Source: Ascidiaceihabitans donghaensis
GTDB lineage: Bacteria > Pseudomonadota > Alphaproteobacteria > Rhodobacterales > Rhodobacteraceae
DNA: 64,000 nt
Direction: 5' to 3'
NCBI RefSeq assembly: GCF_900302465.1
Contig: NZ_OMOR01000001.1
Location: 868,001 to 932,000 of the forward strand
How positions within the stretch are numbered: position 1 is the stretch's first letter; each line of letters begins with the position of its first letter. This document shows, in pieces, positions 35,193 to 44,079 of this stretch. The position numbers were made by a program, and so were the translations under genes. The notes below the pieces were generated by a model. The model was not told the DNA's origin, did not search any database, and saw only the letters and a program-made list of their open reading frames with translations.

Positions 35193-37466
35193 TTACCCGT
35201 AATGGGCGACAGGGGTGCCTGCGATCGCGGACATGTTCAACAAACCGCGTGCCGTAATCGAAGGGGAAACAATGTGCGCACGATTGCCCATGCCCATCAG
35301 GATTGGACCAACCTCAAGCCCGCCCCCTTTCATTTTCAAAATGTTACGCACTCCTGACGCCGCATCCGCGTTGGCAAAAACAAGAACGTTGGCCGCGCCA
35401 TCCATGCGACCGTCCGGCATGATGCGCTGACGCAATTCGGGGTCCAGTGCGGTGTCGATGTTCATTTCACCTTCATAGCAGAAGTCACGCGGGCTTGCGT
35501 CCAGATGGGCGATGGCTTCGCGCATACGGGCACCTGATCCACCCGGCTGGTTGCCAAATTGGGATTGCGTGCACAAGGCGATGCGCGGTTCCAGCCCGAA
35601 GCGACGCACGTGGCGGGCCGCACCTTCGACGATTTCTGCAAGCTCGGACGCGGACGGTTCCATGTGCACATGGGTATCGGCGATAAACAGTGGCCCGTCT
35701 TCCAGGATCATCATCGACAAGGCACCCACAGGATGCAGCCCTTTGCGCCCTAAAATTTGGGTCAGATAATTCATATGCCAGCGGAATTCGCCAAAAGTGC
35801 CACAAATCAGACTGTCGGCTTCGTCGCGTTGCACCATGACTGCGCCAATGGCTGTGGTGTTGGTGCGCATAACGGCGCGGGCCAAATCCGGCGTGACACC
35901 CCGGCGCGACATCAGGCTGTGATAGGTGCCCCAATAATCGCGGTAGCGCGGGTCGTTTTCCGGGTTCACCAGATCAACATGTTCGTTCAGTTTAAAGGTC
36001 AGCCCTGCGCGTTCGATGCGCTTTTCAATGACGTCGGGACGGCCGATCAGGATGGGGCGCTCGGTGGTTTCTTCCAGCATCGCTTGGGCTGCGCGCAAAA
36101 CGCGTTCATCTTCGCCTTCTGCAAACACGATGCGGCGCGACTTGGCGCGGGCGGCCTCAAAAACAGGGCGCATCAAAAGGGCTGACTTGAAAACAGAACC
36201 GTCCAGTTTTTCTTTGTAGGCTTCCAGGTCGCCGATGGGGCGCTGCGCCACTCCGGTTTCCATTGCGGCCTTCGCGACGGCAGAGCTGACAATGCCCACA
36301 AGACGCGGGTCAAAGGGTTTCGGGATCAGGTAATCCGGCCCAAAGGTCAGTTGTTCGCCGCGGTAAGCCGCTGCAGCTTCGGCCGATGTCGTTTCGCGCG
36401 CCAGTGCTGCGATCCCTTCGATGCAGGCCAGTTGCATCTCGTCGTTGATGGTTGTTGCGCCAACGTCCAACGCGCCGCGGAAGATGAAAGGAAAGCACAG
36501 TACGTTGTTGACTTGGTTGGGGAAATCACTGCGGCCTGTAGCGATAATAGCATCAGGGGCCACGGCACGGGCATCATCGGGCAGGATTTCAGGGGTCGGG
36601 TTGGCAAGGGCAAACACGATGGGTTGCGCTGTCATTTGCGCGACGTGTTCCGGTTTGAGAACGCCGGGGCCGGACAGGCCAAGAAACATGTCTGCCCCTG
36701 CAATAACGTCATCCAATGTGCGTTTGTCGGTGGCTTGCGCGAATTCCGACTTTGCAGGGTTCATGTCGATTTCGCGCCCCTCGTATACAAGGCCATGAAT
36801 GTCACACAGCCAGACATTTTCGCGTTTGACGCCAAGCTTGAGCAACATGTTCAGGCATGCGATGCCAGCGGCGCCCCCGCCTGTGGACACGATTTTTATG
36901 TCCTCAAATTTTTTGCCCGCAACGTGCAACGCGTTGGTCGCTGCCGCGCCGACCACGATGGCTGTGCCGTGTTGATCGTCATGGAAGACTGGGATGCCCA
37001 TGCGTTCGCGGCACAGTTTTTCGACGATGAAACAATCGGGGGCTTTGATGTCTTCCAGATTGATCGCGCCAAAAGATGGTTCAAGCGCACAGACGATGTC
37101 GGCCAGCTTTTCGGGGTCGGTTTCATCCACCTCAATGTCAAAGCAATCAATGGCGGCGAATTTTTTGAATAAAACCGCCTTGCCTTCCATCACGGGCTTG
37201 GAGGCAAGCGCGCCGATGTTGCCCAATCCTAAAACAGCCGTTCCATTGGACACCACCGCAACCAGATTGCCACGTGATGTGTAGCGGGCTGCGTTGGCGG
37301 GGTCTTCTTTGATTTCAAGACAGGCTTCTGCCACGCCCGGGGAATAGGCACGTGCCAGATCGCGGCCATTTGCCAAGGGTTTGGTTGCCCTGATCTCAAG
37401 CTTCCCGGGGCGCGGAAATTCGTGATAATCCAGTGCGGCTTGGCGTAGATTTGGCGTGTCGCTCAT
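35193..37466 (-). CDS. maeB: NADP-dependent malic enzyme with phosphotransacetylase-like domain
   Basis: A 757-residue protein of the large MaeB type. Residues 1-430 are the malic enzyme (malate to pyruvate, CO2 and NADPH), with [20 protein letters not shown] and the Rossmann [20 protein letters not shown]. Residues 430-757 are a phosphate acetyltransferase-like domain used for acetyl-CoA regulation, with no expected activity. It provides NADPH and pyruvate during growth on organic acids, consistent with the Tct transporter and prpE nearby. Confidence 0.95.
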   Translation of the reverse strand: MSDTPNLRQAALDYHEFPRPGKLEIRATKPLANGRDLARAYSPGVAEACLEIKEDPANAARYTSRGNLVAVVSNGTAVLGLGNIGALASKPVMEGKAVLFKKFAAIDCFDIEVDETDPEKLADIVCALEPSFGAINLEDIKAPDCFIVEKLCRERMGIPVFHDDQHGTAIVVGAAATNALHVAGKKFEDIKIVSTGGGAAGIACLNMLLKLGVKRENVWLCDIHGLVYEGREIDMNPAKSEFAQATDKRTLDDVIAGADMFLGLSGPGVLKPEHVAQMTAQPIVFALANPTPEILPDDARAVAPDAIIATGRSDFPNQVNNVLCFPFIFRGALDVGATTINDEMQLACIEGIAALARETTSAEAAAAYRGEQLTFGPDYLIPKPFDPRLVGIVSSAVAKAAMETGVAQRPIGDLEAYKEKLDGSVFKSALLMRPVFEAARAKSRRIVFAEGEDERVLRAAQAMLEETTERPILIGRPDVIEKRIERAGLTFKLNEHVDLVNPENDPRYRDYWGTYHSLMSRRGVTPDLARAVMRTNTTAIGAVMVQRDEADSLICGTFGEFRWHMNYLTQILGRKGLHPVGALSMMILEDGPLFIADTHVHMEPSASELAEIVEGAARHVRRFGLEPRIALCTQSQFGNQPGGSGARMREAIAHLDASPRDFCYEGEMNIDTALDPELRQRIMPDGRMDGAANVLVFANADAASGVRNILKMKGGGLEVGPILMGMGNRAHIVSPSITARGLLNMSAIAGTPVAHYG

Positions 37467-37491
37467 CGGGGTCTCCGGGGTGTTTGGGATT

Positions 37492-37509
37492 TAGTTTAGT
37501 ATTAAACTA
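37492..37509. promoter_or_regulatory. Palindrome TAGTTTA-GTAT-TAAACTA upstream of maeB
   Basis: Perfect 7-bp arms with a 4-bp spacer, 26-43 bp upstream of the maeB start codon. Its AGTTT half resembles the AAACTAGTTT palindrome near prpE (35155), so the two genes may share a regulator; this is inference. Confidence 0.5.
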
Positions 37510-37600
37510 TTTTTGTGGCGGGGCCAACCTACTTTGATTTCAACGCAAAAATCGGTAACGATGGTTGCGTCGGCGCACGCCGTCGCGCAATGTCGGTGCC

Positions 37601-38686
37601 ATGACAATGATACATGCAGAACTGTGTTTGCCCACAACCGACTTGCGCGGTGATATCGCCTTTTTCACCAAGAGTTTGGGGATGCAAATGGATATGATTT
37701 ATCCGGCAGACGACCCAAGCGTGGCTGTGTTTTCCGGTCACGGTGTGGCTGTTCGTTTGGACGCGGGGCTGACGGCCAGTGCGGGTCGGATGATGATACG
37801 AACCGACGATGTTGCCGGTTTCGCAGCGGGTGAGACGCAATTGACCAGTCCGGGCGGCACCGCGGTTGAGATAACAGAATTGCACCCGCCGCTGGTGTTG
37901 CCGCAAACTGTGCATTCCTTTGTGGTGCGCCGTTTGGCGGATCAAGCGCCATGGGTGATCGGACGCGCGGGCATGCACTACCGTGATTTGATCCCCGACC
38001 GATTGGGCGGCTCTATCATTGCGTCGCATATTCGTATTCCTGATGGAGGTCCGGTGCCGGACATGGTGCACTACCATACGGTCGGTTTTCAGTTAATTTT
38101 CTGTTACCGCGGATGGGTGGATCTTGTGTACGAAGACCAAGGTGAACCGTTTCGGTTACATGCCGGCAATTGTGTGATCCAGCCCCCTGAAATCCGTCAC
38201 CGTGTTTTGTTTGCGTCCGATAACATCGAAGTGATCGAAATTGGTGTGCCCGCCGAACACGTCACAAGCATCGACCATGAGATGGAATTGCCCAACGGTC
38301 CGGCCAATCCGACCCGTGTGTTTCAGGGGCAACGGTTTGTGCATCACAAAGCGGAAGATGCCACATGGGCACCGTTTCGTGTTCCGGGACTTCAAAGCCG
38401 AGACACTGAAATTGCCGATCATACCCAAGGGGTTGCGGGCGTTCATGTGGTGCGTTTGGCGACGGGCGATGTTCCATGGTCCCACCACGCCAGCGACATT
38501 TTGTTCACCTTTGTCATGGAAGGACGCGTGACGCTGGAAGGCGAAGGGCGCGATCCGTACATGTTGGAGCCGGGGGACGCGTTTGTCGTGCCGCCGGGCA
38601 TGCGCACGCGCCTTGTGGATGCGTCAGACGATCTGGAGCTGCTTGAAGTGTCATTGCCGGGTGTTTTTTCGACGACCGTAGGATAA
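37601..38686 (+). CDS. VOC-like plus double-cupin fusion protein
   Basis: A 361-residue protein with three parts. Residues ~1-95 look like half of a glyoxalase/VOC domain (LCLPTTDLRGDIAFFTKSLG and VAVFSGHGVAVRLD). Two cupin domains follow, one around 135-235 (HYHTVGFQLIFCYRGWVDLV, then PPEIRHRV) and one around 270-355 (SHHASDILFTFVMEGRVTLE, then PPGMRTRLVD). Histidines suitable for metal binding are present in both cupins. The start is set at 37601; a TTG at 37565 is in frame without support. Substrate unknown; divergent from maeB. Confidence 0.75.
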   Translation: MTMIHAELCLPTTDLRGDIAFFTKSLGMQMDMIYPADDPSVAVFSGHGVAVRLDAGLTASAGRMMIRTDDVAGFAAGETQLTSPGGTAVEITELHPPLVLPQTVHSFVVRRLADQAPWVIGRAGMHYRDLIPDRLGGSIIASHIRIPDGGPVPDMVHYHTVGFQLIFCYRGWVDLVYEDQGEPFRLHAGNCVIQPPEIRHRVLFASDNIEVIEIGVPAEHVTSIDHEMELPNGPANPTRVFQGQRFVHHKAEDATWAPFRVPGLQSRDTEIADHTQGVAGVHVVRLATGDVPWSHHASDILFTFVMEGRVTLEGEGRDPYMLEPGDAFVVPPGMRTRLVDASDDLELLEVSLPGVFSTTVG

Positions 38687-38817
38687 TGGCAAAACCGGTG
38701 CAGTCAATTGCCTGACGCCTTGGGGATTTGCGCAATTCAAGCAGGCGTCCTCTTGCAAATCGGATGCCATAGGCACATGAATACGGATCAATGGTTTTGG
38801 GCGCACTGGGGGTGAAG

Positions 38818-39207
38818 ATGTCGTTAAGGGAAGCTGCAAAAGCTGTTCGGCTGAACGCACACGCGCCTTATTCGCAATTCAAGGTCGGGGCCGCAATCCG
38901 GTCCGCTTCTGGCGCAATTTATGTGGGCTGCAATGTAGAAAACGTGGCCTATCCTGAAGGCACCTGCGCGGAAGCCGGTGCAATCGCTGCGATGGTCGCG
39001 GCAGGTGAGACCGCAATATCAGAGGCTTACGTGATCGCAGGGGCTGCGTTGCCCGTGACGCCATGTGGTGGGTGTCGTCAGAAGCTAGCTGAATTCGGGG
39101 ATGGCGCGGTGCCGGTTACAATGGCAACCACGCAAGGTGTGGAACAGGTCATGACCTTGGCCGAGCTGTTGCCAGGCACCTTTTCCGCGTCGCATATGGA
39201 AGAGTAA
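38818..39207 (+). CDS. cdd: Cytidine deaminase
   Basis: A 129-residue zinc enzyme that deaminates cytidine and deoxycytidine. The zinc/catalytic motifs are CNVENVAYPEGTCAEAGAI (Cys-x-Glu region) and VTPCGGCRQKLAEF (the PCxxC pair). The start at 38818 follows GGGGGTG. It is the first gene of a cdd-deoA-deoB-upp salvage operon, 4 bp ahead of deoA. Confidence 0.95.
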   Translation: MSLREAAKAVRLNAHAPYSQFKVGAAIRSASGAIYVGCNVENVAYPEGTCAEAGAIAAMVAAGETAISEAYVIAGAALPVTPCGGCRQKLAEFGDGAVPVTMATTQGVEQVMTLAELLPGTFSASHMEE

Positions 39208-39211
39208 AACA

Positions 39212-40528
39212 ATGAGTGATTTTTCCGCGCAAAGCGTGATTGCAAAACTGCGTCAACGCCAGACCCCCAACCGCGACGCTATGGCGTGGTTTGCGCAGGG
39301 CTTGGCGGATGGAACGGTCAGTGATGCACAGGCTGGTGCCTTTGCTATGGCGGTCTGCTTGAACGGTTTGGGCGATGTGGGGCGTGTTGCCTTGACGATG
39401 GCAATGCGCGACAGCGGCGATGTGTTGTCTTGGGATCTGAATGGTCCAGTTTTGGACAAGCATTCCACAGGCGGCGTGGGCGATTGCGTCAGCTTGGTTC
39501 TGGCGCCTGCTTTGGCAGCTTGTGGTGCATTTGTGCCGATGATTTCTGGCCGCGGTTTGGGCCACACCGGCGGTACACTGGACAAGCTTGAGGCCATCCC
39601 CGGCCTCAGCACCCAACTGTCTGAACGACGTTTTCGTGAAACTGTCACCAAAGCCGGCTGCGCCATTGTCGGTGCCACTGCTGATATCGCCCCGGCCGAC
39701 AAACGGCTTTATGCTGTGCGCGATGTGACAGCCACCGTTGAAAGCATGGATTTGATCACGGCATCGATCTTGTCCAAAAAACTGGCGGCTGGGCTGGATG
39801 GTCTGGTTTTGGACGTCAAGACGGGGTCAGGTGCCTTTATGAAGGACATCGGGCAGGCCCGCGAGTTGGCCGAAGCTCTGACCAAAACAGCGAATGCCGC
39901 GGGCTGTCGAACAACCGCCATCATCAGCGATATGAGCCAACCTTTGGTGCCCTCATTGGGCAATGCCTTGGAGGTTGCGGAAATTATGCGCATCTTGACC
40001 TGCGGCAAAGGGCAGGGGCCAATTGTGGATGTTTGTGCGGCTTTGGGTGGGGTTTTGCTGGCCAATGCCAAGCTGGCCCGCGACGTGCAATCTGGTGCAG
40101 AGGCTATTGTCGTGGCCATTCGGGATGGTCGTGCCGCTGAACGGTTCGGCCAAATGGTGGCCTCTATGGGAGGACCCGTGCAGTTCACTGAAAATTGGGC
40201 GCGTTTCCTGCCTGAAGCCACAGTGATCCGCGAAGTCACCGCCAAACAAAACGGATATGTGAGCGGGATGGACGCTGAAGGTTTGGGCCACGCTGTTGTG
40301 GCCTTGGGGGGCGGTCGCCGAGTGGAAACCGACAAGGTCAACTGGGCCGTCGGGTTTTCGGATGTCATTCGCTTGGGCGCAAAAGTGACACGCGGGCAAC
40401 CTTTGGGCGTGGTCCACGCAGGCCGTTCGGATCAAGCGGATGCCGCCGAACATGCGTTGCGCAAAGCGATCGAAATAGGGCCGAAACCTGCAGTCGTTCC
40501 CGAACTGATCCAAGAGCGTATCGGCTGA
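39212..40528 (+). CDS. deoA: Thymidine phosphorylase
   Basis: Cleaves thymidine to thymine and deoxyribose-1-phosphate. The nucleoside phosphorylase signature is KHSTGGVGDCVSLVLAPALA (near 89-108), then SGRGLGHTGGTLDKLE and VLDVKTGSGAFMKD. The length of 438 residues is normal. It overlaps the deoB start codon by one base. Confidence 0.96.
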   Translation: MSDFSAQSVIAKLRQRQTPNRDAMAWFAQGLADGTVSDAQAGAFAMAVCLNGLGDVGRVALTMAMRDSGDVLSWDLNGPVLDKHSTGGVGDCVSLVLAPALAACGAFVPMISGRGLGHTGGTLDKLEAIPGLSTQLSERRFRETVTKAGCAIVGATADIAPADKRLYAVRDVTATVESMDLITASILSKKLAAGLDGLVLDVKTGSGAFMKDIGQARELAEALTKTANAAGCRTTAIISDMSQPLVPSLGNALEVAEIMRILTCGKGQGPIVDVCAALGGVLLANAKLARDVQSGAEAIVVAIRDGRAAERFGQMVASMGGPVQFTENWARFLPEATVIREVTAKQNGYVSGMDAEGLGHAVVALGGGRRVETDKVNWAVGFSDVIRLGAKVTRGQPLGVVHAGRSDQADAAEHALRKAIEIGPKPAVVPELIQERIG

Positions 40529-41709
40529 TGGCACGCGCGTTTCTGGTGGTGATCGATTCCGTTGGTATCGGTGGTGCGCCTGACGCGGGTGCATTTTTTA
40601 ATGGCGATCTGCCGGACACAGGCGCGAACACCGTGGGCCATATCGCGCAAGACTGTGCGCAAGGTGATGCCGATGTGGGGCGTAGCGGTCCTTTGCACGT
40701 GCCTTGTCTGGATGCTTTAGGTTTAGGAGCAGCCGTGACCTTGGCATCCGGTTTGTCCGCATCTGGGTTGGGCTGCAAGCCGGTTGGGGCGTGGGGCGCT
40801 GCCACGGAGACATCAAATGGCAAAGACACGCCATCGGGGCATTGGGAACTGGCCGGATTGCCTGTGCCTTGGGATTGGCATTACTTTCCGGACACATCCC
40901 CGGCGTTTCCGCATCATGTCACGCAGGCTGTGTGCGACATCGCTGGCGTAGATGGCATTTTGTGCAACGCGCATGGGTCAGGCACGCGAGTTCTGGAGCA
41001 ATATGGCGCGGCCCACATTCAAAGCGGACAGCCGATTTGCTACACCAGTGCAGATAGCGTGTTCCAAATTGCGGCGCATGAAGACCATTTCGGGTTGGAC
41101 CGGCTGTTGGATCTTTGCGCCCGCGTGGCCCCTGTGTTGCACGAAATGAAAGTGGGCCGTGTGATTGCGCGGCCTTTTGTAGGGCAAGCCGGTGCGTTCG
41201 AGCGTACTCAGAATCGGCGTGACTTTGCGATTGTGCCGCCAGGTCCCATTTTGACCAATCGGGTTCAGAACGCCGGTCATAAAGTGTACGGCGTCGGCAA
41301 GGTCGGTGACATTTTTTCGATGCAGGGTTTTGATGAGGTGCGCAAAGGCAGTGACGCAACCCTGATGCAGCATTTGACTGATCTGGTTGGCGAGGCGTGT
41401 GATGGCAGTTTGACCTTTGCCAATTTCGTTGAATTCGACAGTTTGTTTGGGCATCGCCGTGATGTTGCGGGTTACGCCCGCCATCTTGAATGGTTTGATT
41501 TGGCCCTTGGGCAGCTTTTGCCCAAGTTGCGGCCAGATGACATTTTGATTGTGACAGCTGACCATGGCAACGACCCAACTTGGCCGGGAACAGATCACAC
41601 CCGCGAACGCGTGCCGGTTCTGGTGCATGGTTTCGGACCGCGTGAATTGGGCCATATAGGCTTTGTTGATGTGGCGGATCTGGTCGCGGATCATTTGGGT
41701 GTTGCCTGA
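40528..41709 (+). CDS. deoB: Phosphopentomutase
   Basis: Converts deoxyribose-1-phosphate to the 5-phosphate, the step after deoA. The alkaline-phosphatase-superfamily metal residues are in VVIDSVGIGGAPDA at the start, ILIVTADHGNDPTWPGTDHT near the end, and the phospho-threonine motif NGKDTPSGHWELAG in between. It has 393 residues, as expected. Confidence 0.96.
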   Translation: MARAFLVVIDSVGIGGAPDAGAFFNGDLPDTGANTVGHIAQDCAQGDADVGRSGPLHVPCLDALGLGAAVTLASGLSASGLGCKPVGAWGAATETSNGKDTPSGHWELAGLPVPWDWHYFPDTSPAFPHHVTQAVCDIAGVDGILCNAHGSGTRVLEQYGAAHIQSGQPICYTSADSVFQIAAHEDHFGLDRLLDLCARVAPVLHEMKVGRVIARPFVGQAGAFERTQNRRDFAIVPPGPILTNRVQNAGHKVYGVGKVGDIFSMQGFDEVRKGSDATLMQHLTDLVGEACDGSLTFANFVEFDSLFGHRRDVAGYARHLEWFDLALGQLLPKLRPDDILIVTADHGNDPTWPGTDHTRERVPVLVHGFGPRELGHIGFVDVADLVADHLGVA

Positions 41710-41744
41710 ATGAGCGCCTGATAGGCGCACACCAAAAATTAAAT

Positions 41745-41792
41745 GGGGGCGTTGCCCCCAACCCCCAGGATATTTGTCGCGAAAAGAAGAAG
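41745..41792 (+). repeat. Intergenic hairpin repeat, copy 6 (best copy)
   Basis: GGGGGCGTTGCCCCC, then AACCCCCAGGATATTTGTCG and CGAAAAGAAGAAG. It sits between deoB and upp and may serve as an mRNA-end or processing hairpin inside the salvage operon. Confidence 0.75.
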
Positions 41793-41856
41793 TATGGAAG
41801 TGTCTTGTGTGTCGCGCGGCGACTTGGCACAACGGCTTTGCATAAGGAGCCAAACC

Positions 41857-42489
41857 ATGTCTGACCATCTTACCGTTGTCGATCACCCGCTTGTTCAACA
41901 CAAGTTGACGATTATGCGCGACAAGCAAACCCCGACTGCTGTGTTTCGCCAGTTGCTGCGTGAGATTTCGCAGCTTTTGGCCTACGAAGTGACACGTGGA
42001 TTGCCCATGACAACCAAGCGTATCGACACACCGATGCAGGCCATGGACGCGCCGACTTTAGATGGTAAAAAACTGGCTTTGATTTCGATATTGCGTGCGG
42101 GTAACGGTTTGCTCGATGGTGTCCTTGAGCTTATTCCGTCAGCACGCGTTGGCTTTGTTGGTTTGTACCGCGACGAAGAAACCCTGCAACCTGTGCAGTA
42201 TTATTTTAAGGTTCCCGATGCGATGGAGGACCGTTTGGTGATTGCCGTTGACCCAATGCTGGCGACGGGAAACAGTTCTGTCGCAGCCATAGACCTTTTG
42301 AAACAGTCTGGTGCCACCAACATCCGGTTCTTGTGCCTTCTTGCAGCCCCTGAAGGCATTGCCCGTATGAAAGAGGCACATCCCGACGTCCCGATTGTCA
42401 CAGCCGCGGTGGATGAGCGTTTGAATGACGTGGGCTACATCGTGCCGGGGTTGGGGGACGCCGGCGATCGGATGTTTGGCACCAAGTAA
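41857..42489 (+). CDS. upp: Uracil phosphoribosyltransferase
   Basis: Converts uracil and PRPP to [20 protein letters not shown] is the N-terminal family block, [14 protein letters not shown] the PRPP-contact region, [16 protein letters not shown] the PRPP-binding loop and [18 protein letters not shown] the C-terminal uracil-binding motif. The start at 41857 follows AAGGAG; the open frame from 41743 is repeat sequence. It has 210 residues and closes the cdd-deoA-deoB-upp cluster. Confidence 0.96.
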   Translation: MSDHLTVVDHPLVQHKLTIMRDKQTPTAVFRQLLREISQLLAYEVTRGLPMTTKRIDTPMQAMDAPTLDGKKLALISILRAGNGLLDGVLELIPSARVGFVGLYRDEETLQPVQYYFKVPDAMEDRLVIAVDPMLATGNSSVAAIDLLKQSGATNIRFLCLLAAPEGIARMKEAHPDVPIVTAAVDERLNDVGYIVPGLGDAGDRMFGTK

Positions 42490-42579
42490 ACTGTGCGAAA
42501 ACCGCTATCACTGCCTCTATGTCCCTAGACTCGCGGGTGGAACTGGGGCATTTTGCTGCCATATCTTGTGGGGGCGCAG

Positions 42580-44004
42580 ATGAAACTTACCAGAATTATA
42601 GCGACGACTGCCATTGTCGCGGCCATGATGGCCCAAGCCGGACATTCGCAAAGCTTGCGTAATGCAGATGAGCCAGCGGAGTTTCCGCCGGCCAGCTACA
42701 AAGGCACGCAATATGTCGACAGCCGTGGGTGCGTCTATATTCGCGCGGGTATCAGCGGCAACGTGTCGTGGGTTCCGCGTGTGTCGCGTGACCGCAAACA
42801 GCTTTGTGGGCAAAACCCGACATCTGTGCGTCGTACGGCCGCGGCCTCTGCACCGGCTGTAAAGCCACCGGTTCAGATCACTCTTGATCCGCCGAAAACT
42901 CAAGCTGCTGCACCTGCTTTGAAAAAACCGGTCCCGAAGAAAACGGCCCGCGTTCAAGCGCCTGCGAAAACCGTTAAGGTGGCCCGCGTTAAAAAGCGTG
43001 TCAAAACGACTGCGCCTAAGCCCGTCGTGCGTCGGGTTCAGCAGCGTGCACCGGTTGTTGTGGCCCAAGTCGCACCACCAAAGCCTGTTGTCGCGCCAAA
43101 GCCGGCACCTGTGCGCCGCACTGTACCGGCTGCTGTGCAACGTGGTGGCAATTGCGGTGTGACATCGCTTAGTCGCAAATACATCAATTCCAGCAGCAAA
43201 CTGCCTGTGCGCTGTGGCCCGCAAGCTGGTCGTATCGTCGGTGTGCAGGGGGGGCAAAACGCTGCTGCTGTTGTGACCCGTCGTGCGGGTGTGGTCAGCC
43301 AACCTGCGCAACCGCGTCGTATCACATCTGTGCCTCAGGGGATCGCGACTGGTGGAACAGTGAACAGTGGCACACGCATCGTGCCGCGTCATGTCCATGT
43401 GCAGCGTCAAAACACCCAAAAGACGTCCGTTCCAAACGGGTATCGCACCGTATGGGAAGATGATCGATTGAACCCCAAACGCGCGGAACAAACTGTCGGT
43501 GGTGTTTTGGCAACGAACTACCTGTGGACGAACACGGTACCGCGCCGTCTGATCAACGCGAACACGCGCCGGGATGTCACGGGTTCCGTGCCACTGATCT
43601 ACCCTTACACCGATATGGCGACACAACAACGTGAATTGGGTACGGTATCTATTGTGCGTCGGGATGGGCAAGTTCTGAAGCGGATCGTGCGCAACAAACA
43701 ATCCTCGCGTACGCCTATTGCACGTCAACCTGTTGTGTCGACCCGGTCCGCGCCAGTTGCAAAGCCGAAGGCCGCCGCACAGGCTGGTCGTTACGTTCAG
43801 GTTGGGACATTCGGCCAGGCAGGCAATGCACAAGCGACGGCGCAGCGGCTGAAAGCCATGGGTCTGCCCGTGCGCGTTGGGAAATTCACACGTGGCAGCA
43901 AAACCTATCGTCTTGTGTTGGCAGGGCCGTTTTCCCGTGATGCGTCGCGGGCATTGGCCCAAGTGCGCAGTGCGGGCTATACGGATGCATTCTTGCGCAA
44001 GTAA
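42580..44004 (+). CDS. Exported SPOR-domain protein
   Basis: A 474-residue protein with a signal peptide (MKLTRIIATTAIVAAMMAQA, cut near GHSQS). A short conserved N-terminal region (YKGTQYVDSRGCVYIRAGIS) precedes a long basic Lys/Arg/Pro/Ala-rich linker (about 80-190). It ends in a SPOR domain (RYVQVGTFGQAGNAQATAQR to SAGYTDAFLRK, about 400-474). SPOR domains bind denuded septal peptidoglycan, so it probably acts in the periplasm at the division site. The start at 42580 follows a GGGGG stretch. Confidence 0.88.
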   Translation: MKLTRIIATTAIVAAMMAQAGHSQSLRNADEPAEFPPASYKGTQYVDSRGCVYIRAGISGNVSWVPRVSRDRKQLCGQNPTSVRRTAAASAPAVKPPVQITLDPPKTQAAAPALKKPVPKKTARVQAPAKTVKVARVKKRVKTTAPKPVVRRVQQRAPVVVAQVAPPKPVVAPKPAPVRRTVPAAVQRGGNCGVTSLSRKYINSSSKLPVRCGPQAGRIVGVQGGQNAAAVVTRRAGVVSQPAQPRRITSVPQGIATGGTVNSGTRIVPRHVHVQRQNTQKTSVPNGYRTVWEDDRLNPKRAEQTVGGVLATNYLWTNTVPRRLINANTRRDVTGSVPLIYPYTDMATQQRELGTVSIVRRDGQVLKRIVRNKQSSRTPIARQPVVSTRSAPVAKPKAAAQAGRYVQVGTFGQAGNAQATAQRLKAMGLPVRVGKFTRGSKTYRLVLAGPFSRDASRALAQVRSAGYTDAFLRK

Positions 44005-44028
44005 CGGGTCACTTCGGGGCAAAAATTA

Positions 44029-44061
44029 GAAAGCACGGTTGCTTTGCGGCCGTGCTTTTTT
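44029..44061 (+). terminator. Strong terminator after the SPOR gene
   Basis: AAGCACGG (44031-44038) pairs with CCGTGCTT (44050-44057), followed by TTTT. It ends 18 bp before the convergent gene. Confidence 0.9.
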
Positions 44062-44079
44062 CGTGCGTTGGATAAGGGA

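Noticed and set aside
42517-44022. A 501-codon minus-strand frame opposite the SPOR gene
   Set aside because: Arg/Thr/Cys-rich low-quality translation; the plus-strand frame has a signal peptide, a SPOR domain and a terminator.
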